Origin: Sphingomonas sp. PP-CE-3A-406
GTDB lineage: Bacteria > Pseudomonadota > Alphaproteobacteria > Sphingomonadales > Sphingomonadaceae
Reading direction: 5' to 3'
NCBI RefSeq assembly: GCF_003688625.1
Contig: NZ_RCWY01000002.1
Span: forward strand, 930,001-994,000
Length of the DNA stretch: 64,000 bases
Shown: positions 17,776 to 28,127 of the stretch, piece by piece
How positions within the stretch are numbered: position 1 is the first letter of the stretch
How the letters are laid out: each line of letters opens with the position of its first letter
Notes under the pieces: model-generated
Database searches by the model: none
Told to the model about the DNA's origin: nothing
What the model saw: the letters and a program-made list of their open reading frames with translations, nothing else
Made by a program: the position numbers and the translations under genes

Positions 17776-18126
17776 ATGTTATACTTGACGCTGAAAGCCC
17801 TGATTTCCGGCATTCTTATCGCCGCCGCCTCGGAGATCGCCAAGCGCTATCCCGGCTTCGGGGCACTCGTGGCGTCGCTGCCATTGGTGTCGGTGCTCGG
17901 CATGATCTGGCTCTGGCGCGACAAGCCCGACCCGCGGACGATGGCCGCGCACGCCGGCGCGACCTTCTGGTACGTACTGCCGTCGCTGCCGATGTTCCTG
18001 CTGATCCCGGCGCTGCTCCGCCACGGCGTGCCGTTCTGGGTATCGCTGGCGGCCGGGTGCGTGCTGACGATCGCGCTGTATGCGATGATGACCTGGGCGG
18101 CGCCAAGGCTGGGGATCGAGCTGTAG
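17776..18126 (+). CDS. DUF3147 family membrane protein
   Basis: 116 residues, four predicted membrane helices (about 1-20, 28-47, 63-82 and 88-108). Contains RYPGFGALVASLPLVSVLGM, typical of DUF3147. Function unknown. The start ATG 17776 leaves no leader upstream and the body is hydrophobic from residue 2. It is convergent with gluQ, with two REP elements in the gap. Confidence 0.85.
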   Translation: MLYLTLKALISGILIAAASEIAKRYPGFGALVASLPLVSVLGMIWLWRDKPDPRTMAAHAGATFWYVLPSLPMFLLIPALLRHGVPFWVSLAAGCVLTIALYAMMTWAAPRLGIEL

Positions 18127-18148
18127 CGCGCCTCCTCCAAGCAAGAGC

Positions 18149-18256
18149 ACCACCCCGGCGAAGGCCGGGGCCCAATTGGGAAAGCCAAGGTAACGAAGCG
18201 ATAAGCGTCATCATCACCGTCCCCCAATTGGGCCCCGGCCTCCGCCGGGGTGGTGG
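18149..18256. repeat. Large inverted repeat (REP pair)
   Basis: Left arm 18149-18180 contains CCCCGGCGAAGGCCGGGGCC followed by CAATTGGG. Right arm 18222-18256 is its near-exact reverse complement. About 40 bp of unique sequence sit between. Each arm is itself a small palindrome, so this is a BIME-like composite in the convergent gap of DUF3147 and gluQ. Confidence 0.88.
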
Positions 18257-18285
18257 TACCGGGAGGACACCGCGCTTCCACCATG

Positions 18286-18335
18286 TTTCCCCGCGAAGGC
18301 GGGGACCCAGTCTGGGCTCCCGCCTTCGCGGGAGA
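18286..18335. repeat. REP palindrome, family A
   Basis: CCCCGCGAAGGCGGGGACCC pairs with the right arm GGGCTCCCGCCTTCGCGGGA. It is nearly identical to the element at 61647-61697 and to the one embedded in nagF at 7100-7177. Confidence 0.88.
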
Positions 18336-18422
18336 GCAACGAGGCATAGGCTGCCATCCGTTTCTCAGCACACCTTGTGGCTGACTCGGACGTTGACGAT
18401 CAGCAGCGCAAGCCAATCGCCA

Positions 18423-19253
18423 TCACCCACTCCGCACCCGAGCCGCCAAAGCCACCCCATCCTCCCCCGCCGCGCGCATCTGAGCCAGCGACGAAGCCCC
18501 ATCCCGCTTCGCCAACCGCCGCCCCGCCGCATCCACCACCAGCGGATGATGATGATAGCGCGGCAACGGCAACCCCAGCAGAGCCTGCAACACCCGGTGC
18601 ACGTCGGTCGCCGCGAACAGGTCCACCCCACGCACCACGTCCGTCACCCCCTGCGCCGCATCATCCAGAGTCACCGCCAGATGATAGCTCGCCGGCGCAT
18701 CCTTCCGCGCCAGCACGACGTCCCCCTGCGCCAGCGGATCCGCCACGACGGTCCCTGCAATCGCATCATGCCACGCAAGCACGCCGGTAATCGCCACAGC
18801 CTTCGCCATGTCGAGCCGCCAGCAATGCGCCACATCCCCCAGCGCAGCGACCTCCTCCGCGCTCAAACCGCGACAAATCCCCGGATAGACCGGCCCGACA
18901 TCCCCCTGCGGCGCAGAGGCACTCGCCGCGATCTCCGCCCGCGTACAGAAACAGGGGTAAACCAGCGCGCGTGCCTTCAACTGCTCCAGCGCAGCATCAT
19001 ACGTAGCCAGCCGCTCCGACTGAAACACCAGCGAATCCCACCGCAGCCCGAGCCACGCCAGATCCTCCAAAATCCCCGCCACGAATTCAGGCCGACTCCG
19101 CGTCCCGTCGATATCCTCGATCCGCAGCAGGAACCGCCCGCCCCGCTCGCGCGCATAATCGTGCGCGCGGATCGCCGACACCGCATGGCCCAAGTGCAAC
19201 CACCCCGTCGGGCTCGGCGCGAACCGCGTTACGACCGGTCCGTCGCTCAGCAT
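18423..19253 (-). CDS. gluQ: Glutamyl-queuosine tRNA(Asp) synthetase
   Basis: Attaches glutamate to queuosine 34 of tRNA-Asp. 276 residues: a shortened glutamyl-tRNA synthetase catalytic domain without the anticodon-binding domain. Visible: the HIGH region FAPSPTGWLHLGHA (10-23), FLLRIEDIDGTRS, the zinc-type residues CFC...YPGIC (about 100-130), VVRGVDLFAATDVHRVLQ and the KMSKS-like RLAKRDGA. The length and lack of a C-terminal half separate it from GltX. Convergent with DUF3147 and divergent from the HNH gene (89 bp). Confidence 0.95.
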   Translation of the reverse strand: MLSDGPVVTRFAPSPTGWLHLGHAVSAIRAHDYARERGGRFLLRIEDIDGTRSRPEFVAGILEDLAWLGLRWDSLVFQSERLATYDAALEQLKARALVYPCFCTRAEIAASASAPQGDVGPVYPGICRGLSAEEVAALGDVAHCWRLDMAKAVAITGVLAWHDAIAGTVVADPLAQGDVVLARKDAPASYHLAVTLDDAAQGVTDVVRGVDLFAATDVHRVLQALLGLPLPRYHHHPLVVDAAGRRLAKRDGASSLAQMRAAGEDGVALAARVRSG

Positions 19254-19342
19254 GCTTGACCGACCGCCACGCGGCGTGCTGTCATGCCGCTGTCATCGCT
19301 GTCGTCCATAGGGCGCTCTGCGAAGCCTGAGTGGGAGGAGCC

Positions 19343-19909
19343 GTGTTTCACCCCGATCTGATGCGTCACCCGGATGGTTGTCCGGCGCTTGTGCTCAATG
19401 CCGACTACACGCCGCTTTCCTACTATCCGCTCAGCGTCTGGCCGTGGCAAACCGCGGTCAAGGCCGTCTTCCTCGACCGCGTCGACATCGTCGCCACCTA
19501 TGAACGCGAAGTGCGCAGCGCCAATTTCGCGCTGAAGCTGCCCTCGGTGATCGCGCTCAAGCAGTTCGTCCGACCGTCGCAATTTCCCGCCTTCACCCGC
19601 TTCAACCTGTTCCTGCGCGACAAGTTCACCTGCCAATATTGCGGCAAGCTGCGCGATCTCACCTTCGACCATGTCGTCCCCCGCGCGCAAGGCGGTCGTA
19701 CCACGTGGGAGAACGTCGTCACCGCCTGCTCGCCCTGCAACCTCAAAAAGGGCGGCCGCACGCCGAAACAGGCGGCGATGCCGCTCCATATCGAGGCGAT
19801 CCGCCCGACCAACTGGCATCTTCAGGAACACGGCCGCAGCTTCCCGCCCAACTACCTGCACGACACATGGCACGACTGGTTGTATTGGGACATCGAACTG
19901 GAGCCGTAA
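19343..19909 (+). CDS. HNH endonuclease
   Basis: 188 residues. The C-terminal half holds a zinc-finger HNH module: CQYCG, LTFDHVVPRAQGGRTTWENV and CSPCN. The N-terminal half (DGCPALVLNADYTPLSYYPL, VKAVFLDRVDIV) is the conserved domain of the widespread stand-alone bacterial HNH proteins of unknown target. GTG 19343 was chosen because family members begin with a xHPDLxRHPDG sequence and GGAGG precedes it (spacing of only 4). ATG 19361 is the alternative. It is not associated with restriction or phage genes. The EF-hand gene follows by 39 bp. Confidence 0.9.
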   Translation: MFHPDLMRHPDGCPALVLNADYTPLSYYPLSVWPWQTAVKAVFLDRVDIVATYEREVRSANFALKLPSVIALKQFVRPSQFPAFTRFNLFLRDKFTCQYCGKLRDLTFDHVVPRAQGGRTTWENVVTACSPCNLKKGGRTPKQAAMPLHIEAIRPTNWHLQEHGRSFPPNYLHDTWHDWLYWDIELEP

Positions 19910-19948
19910 CGGCTACCACCAGACTGTTTCGATACGACGGGAGATACT

Positions 19949-20323
19949 ATGCGCGTAATGGTCGGAGCGACGCTCGTCGCGACAGGATTGCTGCTGTCCG
20001 CATGCGGCGACAAGGATGCGCAGCGCGCGCAGGCCGACGCCAACGCGGTCGGCTTCGTGCCCCCCTCGGTAACCTCGCGACTCGATTTCGGCGCCAGCAT
20101 GGAACGCCGTTTCCGTACGCTCGATCGCAACGCCGACGACCGTATCACCAAGGACGAGCTTCCCGCCCCCAACGCGCGGATCAAGGCGTTCGACCGCAAC
20201 CACGACGGCGTCATCACAGCGATCGAATGGAGCGAAGGCACGCTCGCCTGGTTCGACCGAATGGACCTCAACCACGACGGCACCGTGACGTCGGAAGAAC
20301 GCGCAGAGTCGCGCAAGCGCTGA
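19949..20323 (+). CDS. EF-hand lipoprotein
   Basis: 124 residues. Lipoprotein signal with lipobox LLSAC (Cys19). Three canonical 12-residue EF-hand loops: DRNADDRITKDE (59-70), DRNHDGVITAIE (82-93) and DLNHDGTVTSEE (106-117), each with acidic residues at positions 1 and 12. It should bind calcium in the periplasm. No enzymatic domain; function unknown. The stop codon is the first triplet of a five-copy 7-bp repeat. Confidence 0.88.
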   Translation: MRVMVGATLVATGLLLSACGDKDAQRAQADANAVGFVPPSVTSRLDFGASMERRFRTLDRNADDRITKDELPAPNARIKAFDRNHDGVITAIEWSEGTLAWFDRMDLNHDGTVTSEERAESRKR

Positions 20324-20355
20324 GTGCTGAGTGCTGAGTGCTGAGTGCTGAGTGC
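20321..20355 (+). repeat. 7-bp tandem repeat TGAGTGC x5
   Basis: Five exact copies of TGAGTGC start with the stop codon of the EF-hand gene and run 35 bp. Because 7 is not a multiple of three, successive copies place TGA in all three frames. Confidence 0.9.
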
Positions 20356-20409
20356 CGGGCGGGCATCCCCTTGCGCCAACCTCGAATCCGGTCCCGCCCC
20401 GCCAGACTC

Positions 20410-20469
20410 AAATCCGTTACCCCAGCCCTAAATCCGTCACTCCAGCCCTAAATCCGTCACCCCAGCGAA
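20410..20469 (+). repeat. 20-bp tandem repeat, three copies
   Basis: The unit AAATCCGTCACCCCAGCCCT occurs at 20410, 20430 and 20450 with one or two changes. The third copy continues into the REP element at 20456, so the array looks like repeated copying of the REP's left edge. Confidence 0.8.
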
Positions 20470-20539
20470 AGCTGGGGTATTCCTCGTGGTTCGCGACGCC
20501 CGCCACACATTGAGATCCCAGCTTTCGCTGGGATGATGG
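20456..20539. repeat. REP-type palindromic element, family B
   Basis: Left arm GTCACCCCAGCGAAAGCTGG and right arm CCCAGCTTTCGCTGGGATGA flank a roughly 40-bp interior that is homologous to the interior of the 17354 copy. It lies between the EF-hand gene and ppc. The remaining sequence to 20667 is more AT-rich and presumably holds the ppc promoter; I see no other feature there. Confidence 0.87.
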
Positions 20540-20667
20540 TAATTTAAAAGTCGGACGGGCATGCAGGCAACTATCTTACGTCACAGTTCAATTCTGCATT
20601 CTATATCACCTAATCTTATGTCCCAAACCCGGTTGACCTGATCCCTGCCGCAGCGCAGCAAGGCCCC

Positions 20668-23343
<2,676 letters not shown>

Positions 23344-23344
23344 T

Positions 23345-23392
23345 CCTCCCCGGAACGGGGAGGGGGACCAGCGAAGCTGGTGGAGGGGGCGG
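23345..23392. repeat. BIME-like repeat, copy 1
   Basis: Begins with CCTCCCCGGAACGGGGAGG (a perfect hairpin), then ACCAGCGAAGCTGGT (a second small hairpin) and a G-rich end. An inverted copy occupies 23479-23535. Placed right after the ppc stop, it may act as a transcription barrier. Confidence 0.85.
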
Positions 23393-23478
23393 GCGGCAAA
23401 AGTACCAGCCGTGAGACTCGCCGTTGCCTAAGCACAACGCCTGTCGTCGCTCCGACACAACCGTAACGCTTGCGGCGC

Positions 23479-23535
23479 TCCCCCTCCACCACGCCGCTAC
23501 GCGTCGCGGTCCCCCTCCCCGTTCCGGGGAGGATA
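23479..23535. repeat. BIME-like repeat, copy 2 (inverted)
   Basis: Reverse-complement copy of the 23345 element, again with the CCTCCCCGTTCCGGGGAGG hairpin. Its inner part forms the last codons and stop of the thioesterase gene, so the repeat supplies the C-terminal tail of that protein. Confidence 0.85.
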
Positions 23536-23919
23536 AAACGGCGCAGCCACGTCTTCGCGCACCCGCATCAACCGCCCGGTCCCCCGATCCAGCAAAGCCC
23601 AGGTCGTAACCGCCTCCAGCTTCACCCGCCCGTCATCCCCGACAAACCGAACATGCCGATCGAACCGAGCACCCTTCGGCGCCCCCTCGACCCAGGTCTC
23701 GCCAACGACCGTCTCCCCCGCGACGACACTCCCGCGGTAATCGATCTCGTGCCGCGTCACGACACACACATACGCCAGCTTGTGCTCAGGTGGCGCCACA
23801 GCCTCCCAATGCGCAGTCGCGATGGCCTGGATCCACTGCACCCAGACCGCATTGTTCACATGCCCAAGCTCGTCGATATCCGCGTCCTGCGCCGTGATCG
23901 AGAGCGTGAACCGGCTCAC
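23497..23919 (-). CDS. Acyl-CoA thioesterase, 4HBT/YbgC hot-dog family
   Basis: 140 residues. The hot-dog signature is DIDELGHVNNAVWVQWIQ (about 13-30), with the catalytic Asp-type position followed by HVNN; then VTRHEIDYRGSVVAGE and FVGDDGRVKLEAVTTWALLD. Likely hydrolyses acyl-CoA; substrate unknown. Start GTG 23919 overlaps the S9 peptidase stop (GTGA); a GTG at 23940 is the alternative. The last dozen residues (PPRNGEGDRDA) are encoded by an inserted repeat, not by the conserved domain. Confidence 0.88.
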   Translation of the reverse strand: MSRFTLSITAQDADIDELGHVNNAVWVQWIQAIATAHWEAVAPPEHKLAYVCVVTRHEIDYRGSVVAGETVVGETWVEGAPKGARFDRHVRFVGDDGRVKLEAVTTWALLDRGTGRLMRVREDVAAPFYPPRNGEGDRDA

Positions 23920-25970
23920 CCCGCGACGCCCAGCTGCCACAGCACGAACGCGTGTTCCTCCGCGCCCTCACGCAGCGATTCGAACCGCCCCGACTTGCCG
24001 CCATGCCCGGCGCCCATGTTGGTCTTGAGCAGCAGCACGTTATCGTCGGTCTTCATCAACCGCAGCTTGGCCGCCCACTTCGCCGGCTCCCAATAGGTCA
24101 CCCGAGGATCGTTCAGCCCGCCGCTGATGAACATCGGCGGATAAGCCTGCGCCTTGACGTTGTCGTACGGCGAATACGACCGGATCAGCTCGAACGCCGC
24201 CTCGTCCTCGATCGGATTGCCCCACTCCGGCCACTCGCCCGGCGTCAGCGGCAAACTCTCGTCGAGCATCGTGTTCAGCACATCGACGAACGGCACATCC
24301 GCGATCACCGCACCCCAAAGCTCGGGATCCGAATTGACCACCGCGCCCATCAGTTCGCCACCCGCAGACCGCCCGGCGATCGCGATCTTCCCCGCCGACG
24401 TCCACTGCGCGTCGACCAGCGCCTTCGCGACATCGACGAAATCGTTGAACGTGTTCGCGCGCTTTTCCAGCTTGCCGTCGAGATACCATTGCTGGCCAAG
24501 ATCGTCGCCGCCGCGGATATGCGCGATCGCATAGGCGAACCCGCGATCGAGCAGGCTCATCCGCCCGGTCGAGAAGCCCGGCGGAATCGCATAGCCGTAC
24601 GCGCCATACGCATAGAGGAACAAAGGCGCCGACCCGTCGCGCACGAACCCCGCCGGATACACGATCGAGACCGGGATCTCGGTCCCGTCCCGCGCGACGA
24701 TCTTCAGCCGCTCGGTCGCATATCTCGCCGAGTCGTAGCCGCTCGGGATTTCCTGCACCTTGAGCATCGTCCGCTCGCCGGTATCGACGTCGTAATCATA
24801 CACCGTCCCCGGCGTGACCATCGACTCATACCCAAGCCGCAATACGGTCATGTCGTATTCGGGATTGTCCCCCAGCCCGGCGACATAGCTCGCCTCGGGA
24901 AAATCGATCCGCTTGCCCTCGGTCGGCGTCTCGTACCGGTGGATCGCGATCTGATCGAGACCGTCCTCGCGCCCATCGACGACGAAGAAGTCCTGATAGC
25001 ACTCGACCCCGGTCATGTAGAAATGCGGCGAGGCCGGAATCAGCTCGCTCCACGCATCCGGCTCCTCGACCAGCGCAGTGCACAGCCGGAAATTCGGATC
25101 GACGTCGTTGGTATGGATGAACAGCGTCCCGTCATGCTCGTCCACATCATATTCGCGACCCACCTTCCGCGCCGAAACCAGGATCGGCACCGCAAGAGGC
25201 TCGTGCGCAGGCAGCAGATACAGCTCGCTCGTCACATGATCGCTGGTCGCAATCACGATCCACTTGCGCGAGCTCGTCTCGCCGACGCCGACGCGAAAGC
25301 CCTCGTCTTCCTCGTGGAACAGCACGACGTCCTCGGAGATCGGCGTCCCCAACCGGTGGAACCGCGCATTGTCCGTCCGCCACTGCTCGTTCGCCAGACC
25401 ATACAGGAAGCCCGCATCGTCCGCGGTCCAGACGATCTCGCTGAGCATCCCCGGGATCACGTCGGGCAGATGCTCGCCGGTATCCAGATCCTTGACCCGA
25501 ACCTCGAACCGCTCGCTGCCATTGTCGTCGATCGCATAGGCGAGATAGCGCCCGTCATTGCTGATCGAGAACGCCCCAAGCCGGAAATACTCGTGCCCCT
25601 CCGCCAGCGCCGGCTCGTCGAGCAACAGCTCGTCGTCACCCCCTGCGACAGGTTTCCGCCACCATTTCTTGTACTGCCCGCCGGTCTCGTACGCGGTCCA
25701 ATAGAGCCAATCCCCATCCTTCTGCGGCACCGAGGATTCATCCTCCTTGATCCGCGCTTTCATCTCTTCGTAGATCGTGTCGGTAAGCGCTTTGTGCGGC
25801 GCCATCTGCTCTTCGAAATACACATTCTCGGCGGCGAGATACGCGAGCACGTCGGAGTCATCGACCTCCGGATAGTTCGGGTCCTTCAGCCACGCATACG
25901 GATCCTCGATCGTCACGCCATGCGTGGTAAAGCTGTGCGGCCGCTGTTCGGCGATGGGGGGCGTGGTCAT
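23916..25970 (-). CDS. S9 family prolyl oligopeptidase (oligopeptidase B type)
   Basis: 684 residues. The N-terminal beta-propeller (about 70-400) begins after EDPYAWLKDPNYPEV, and the C-terminal alpha/beta hydrolase carries the catalytic triad Ser535 (AGRSAGGELMG), Asp621 (SGGLNDPRV) and His656 (GAGHGGKSG). Family members cut peptides after basic or prolyl residues; the PtrB-like wording and GRSAGG box favour oligopeptidase B. There is no signal peptide, so it is cytoplasmic. ATG 25970 begins right at the conserved N-terminus. It forms a coupled pair with the downstream thioesterase. Confidence 0.93.
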   Translation of the reverse strand: MTTPPIAEQRPHSFTTHGVTIEDPYAWLKDPNYPEVDDSDVLAYLAAENVYFEEQMAPHKALTDTIYEEMKARIKEDESSVPQKDGDWLYWTAYETGGQYKKWWRKPVAGGDDELLLDEPALAEGHEYFRLGAFSISNDGRYLAYAIDDNGSERFEVRVKDLDTGEHLPDVIPGMLSEIVWTADDAGFLYGLANEQWRTDNARFHRLGTPISEDVVLFHEEDEGFRVGVGETSSRKWIVIATSDHVTSELYLLPAHEPLAVPILVSARKVGREYDVDEHDGTLFIHTNDVDPNFRLCTALVEEPDAWSELIPASPHFYMTGVECYQDFFVVDGREDGLDQIAIHRYETPTEGKRIDFPEASYVAGLGDNPEYDMTVLRLGYESMVTPGTVYDYDVDTGERTMLKVQEIPSGYDSARYATERLKIVARDGTEIPVSIVYPAGFVRDGSAPLFLYAYGAYGYAIPPGFSTGRMSLLDRGFAYAIAHIRGGDDLGQQWYLDGKLEKRANTFNDFVDVAKALVDAQWTSAGKIAIAGRSAGGELMGAVVNSDPELWGAVIADVPFVDVLNTMLDESLPLTPGEWPEWGNPIEDEAAFELIRSYSPYDNVKAQAYPPMFISGGLNDPRVTYWEPAKWAAKLRLMKTDDNVLLLKTNMGAGHGGKSGRFESLREGAEEHAFVLWQLGVAG

Positions 25971-26158
25971 CCCGGTGTGTTAGCCGGGCAGCCGACGGAA
26001 GCCAACGCCCGTCCCCGTGCGGGATACGGACCCGTCCGCCACCCGAAACCCCCTAACAGAGCGTTAAGCAGAGTATGAAGAATTTATTGCCGTTGTGGAC
26101 CTAAACACACCGCAGGTTCGCCTAGAATGTGTGTTGTTTACAAAGCGGAGAAAATAGA

Positions 26159-27490
26159 TTGCTGTGGTTTCAGGAGGTTGCGCCGATCCGTCAGAAGATG
26201 ATGATCGCGTTTAGCGGTATGACCCTCTTGGTCGCGCTTGGCGTGATGACGACCTTCGTGGCGGCGGTTGCGGGCTACCCGATCGTCGGTCTGGCCCTGG
26301 GAGCCGCGATCACGATCGCTGCGGGTTGCGCCGGTGCCCGGATCCGAACGGCCGTGTGCGATCCGTACGTCTCCACCGTCGTGCGCATGGAAGCGCTCGC
26401 CAAGGGCGACCTTGACGCGCCGATCGCCCACACCGCGTATCGGGATTGCGTCGGGCGGATGACCAAGGCGATGTTCTCGTTTCGAGAGACGGCGGCGGCA
26501 AGGCTCAAGCAATCCGCTGCGCAGGACGAGATGATCGCGGTCTTCCGCGACCACCTCGAAAAATTCGGCCGTGGCGATCTGACCGCCAGCATCACTGCCG
26601 ACCTGATGCCGGAATATCTGCCGTTGAAGACCGACTTCAACGCCGCGATCGACTCGATGCGCAACCTGATCGGTTCGGTATCGGACAGCGCGGCGAGCAT
26701 CCAGACCGGCTCGGGCGAGATCGCCCAGGCCTCGGAAGATCTTGCCCGGCGTACCGAGAGCAATGCGGCGTCGCTGGAGGAAACCACCGCCTCGGTGACG
26801 CAGATGGACGCGCGGCTCCGCGCATCGGCGGCAGCCGCGACCCGCACCGTCCAGCGCGCGAACCAGACCATCGCGACGGTCGGCAGCGGGCGAACGGTGG
26901 CGGAAGAAGCCGTGCAGGCTATGGGGCGGGTGTCGGAGAGCGCCAAGGGCATCGACAGCGTGATCGAAGGGCTCGACAAGATCGCGTTCCAGACGCGCGT
27001 GCTGGCGATGAACGCCGCGGTCGAGGCGGGCCGTGCGGGTGATGCAGGGCGTGGTTTCGCCGTGGTCGCCGACCTCGTCTCGGCGCTGGCGATGCGCGCC
27101 GAGGAAGAAGCCAAGCGGGCGCGTGATCAGCTGACCGTGACGCAGACCGAAGTCGTGACCGCGGTCGAGGCCGTGACGCGCGTCGATGGCGCGCTGAGCA
27201 CCATCGTCGACGACGTCGCCGAGGTGCACGAACTGCTCGCGACGATGGCCGCGGACAACCAGGCACAGTCGGCGGCGATCACCGAAATCTCCACGGCGAT
27301 CGGCACGATGGACCAGTCGACGCAGCAGAACGCGGCGATGGTCGAGGAAACTTCCGCCGCCGCCCGCAATCTCGCGAACGAAGTGCGATCGCTGTCCACC
27401 CAGGCCGCGAGCTTCAAGATAGCGCGCGGCGATGGTCCACGGTCGACCGCACGCAAACCGGACTACGCGTCGCGAGCCGCCTATGCCTAA
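26159..27490 (+). CDS. Methyl-accepting chemotaxis protein without sensor domain
   Basis: 443 residues. Two adjacent membrane helices (about 16-37 and 41-62) are separated by only a few residues, so there is no periplasmic ligand domain. A HAMP segment follows ([20 protein letters not shown]), then a second linker, then the MCP signalling hairpin whose tip reads [20 protein letters not shown] and [18 protein letters not shown] 26159 is chosen because GGAG at 26147-26150 precedes it and relatives start with a xLxWF...APIR sequence; GTG 26129 is less likely. No che genes are near. It probably senses an internal or membrane signal. Confidence 0.9.
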   Translation: MLWFQEVAPIRQKMMIAFSGMTLLVALGVMTTFVAAVAGYPIVGLALGAAITIAAGCAGARIRTAVCDPYVSTVVRMEALAKGDLDAPIAHTAYRDCVGRMTKAMFSFRETAAARLKQSAAQDEMIAVFRDHLEKFGRGDLTASITADLMPEYLPLKTDFNAAIDSMRNLIGSVSDSAASIQTGSGEIAQASEDLARRTESNAASLEETTASVTQMDARLRASAAAATRTVQRANQTIATVGSGRTVAEEAVQAMGRVSESAKGIDSVIEGLDKIAFQTRVLAMNAAVEAGRAGDAGRGFAVVADLVSALAMRAEEEAKRARDQLTVTQTEVVTAVEAVTRVDGALSTIVDDVAEVHELLATMAADNQAQSAAITEISTAIGTMDQSTQQNAAMVEETSAAARNLANEVRSLSTQAASFKIARGDGPRSTARKPDYASRAAYA

Positions 27491-27514
27491 CCGGTCGACC
27501 GTTCGATCAACGGC

Positions 27515-27901
27515 TCATGAACGGCAGATCCGCATCGCCACCGCGTCCAGCTCGCGATCGTAGCTGGCGCGCTCGGCCGCGCTGAGGAAGCCCTGTTTCT
27601 TCACGAAACGGTCGGTCGCATGACGCACCGCCTCGACCTGCTTGAACAGCGTGTCGGCCTGTCGCTGCGTCAGCCGGCGTGCCTTGCGGGCGGTGCCGAG
27701 GTCCGCTTCGAGGATGTTCGCGCGCATCGATATATGCGCCTGTCGGGCATCCTTGATGCTGCCGCCGGTCTCGGCCTTCAGCGTGTGTTGGGCGCGAATA
27801 TCGCAGCTCGGATAGGTCTGCTTCAACGACTGCGCGTCGGCACCGCCAGTAGCGAAAATCGGGGCAGCGACGGCGAGGGCTACGGCAAACACGGCTTTCA
27901 T
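27515..27901 (-). CDS. Small secreted protein, hypothetical
   Basis: 128 residues. A clean signal peptide (MKAVFAVALAVAAPIFATGG, cleavage near ADAQ) is followed by a mostly helical, charged body. It contains two cysteines (SCDIRAQ and the C-terminal MRICRS) that could form a disulfide, and the motif KKQGFLSAAERASYDRELD. Sphingomonad genomes carry similar secreted helical proteins of unknown function. AGGAG lies 7 bases before ATG 27901. It is divergent from pepP. Confidence 0.75.
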   Translation of the reverse strand: MKAVFAVALAVAAPIFATGGADAQSLKQTYPSCDIRAQHTLKAETGGSIKDARQAHISMRANILEADLGTARKARRLTQRQADTLFKQVEAVRHATDRFVKKQGFLSAAERASYDRELDAVAMRICRS

Positions 27902-28127
27902 CGGACACTCCTTGCAGCATCGCGGATCGATGCGGCACGCCGTGTACGCCCGGCAAGCTGAACGGCGCCCGTGCGGCGGGCATCGTGACCGAAGGGTACG
28001 ATACCCGACCACGCTCGATAGTCCGGATCGGCCTCTCGTTTCGCGATACTGTCGCCCGGAACCGACCAAGATGCTATCGCGCTGCTTTGCCGTCCACGCG
28101 CCATTTCCAGACCAGAGAGTCCGCCCC

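Noticed and set aside
17763..19259. Plus-strand 498-codon frame spanning DUF3147, REPs and the gluQ antisense
   Set aside because: Crosses REP elements and is Arg/Pro/His-rich; DUF3147 and gluQ are the real genes in other frames.
17354..20539. Regularly spaced palindromes considered as a CRISPR array
   Set aside because: Copies are few, differ in sequence and lie in separate intergenic gaps; there are no uniform spacers and no cas genes.
23952..26078. Plus-strand 708-codon frame opposite the S9 peptidase
   Set aside because: Antisense shadow of a protein with a complete catalytic triad.
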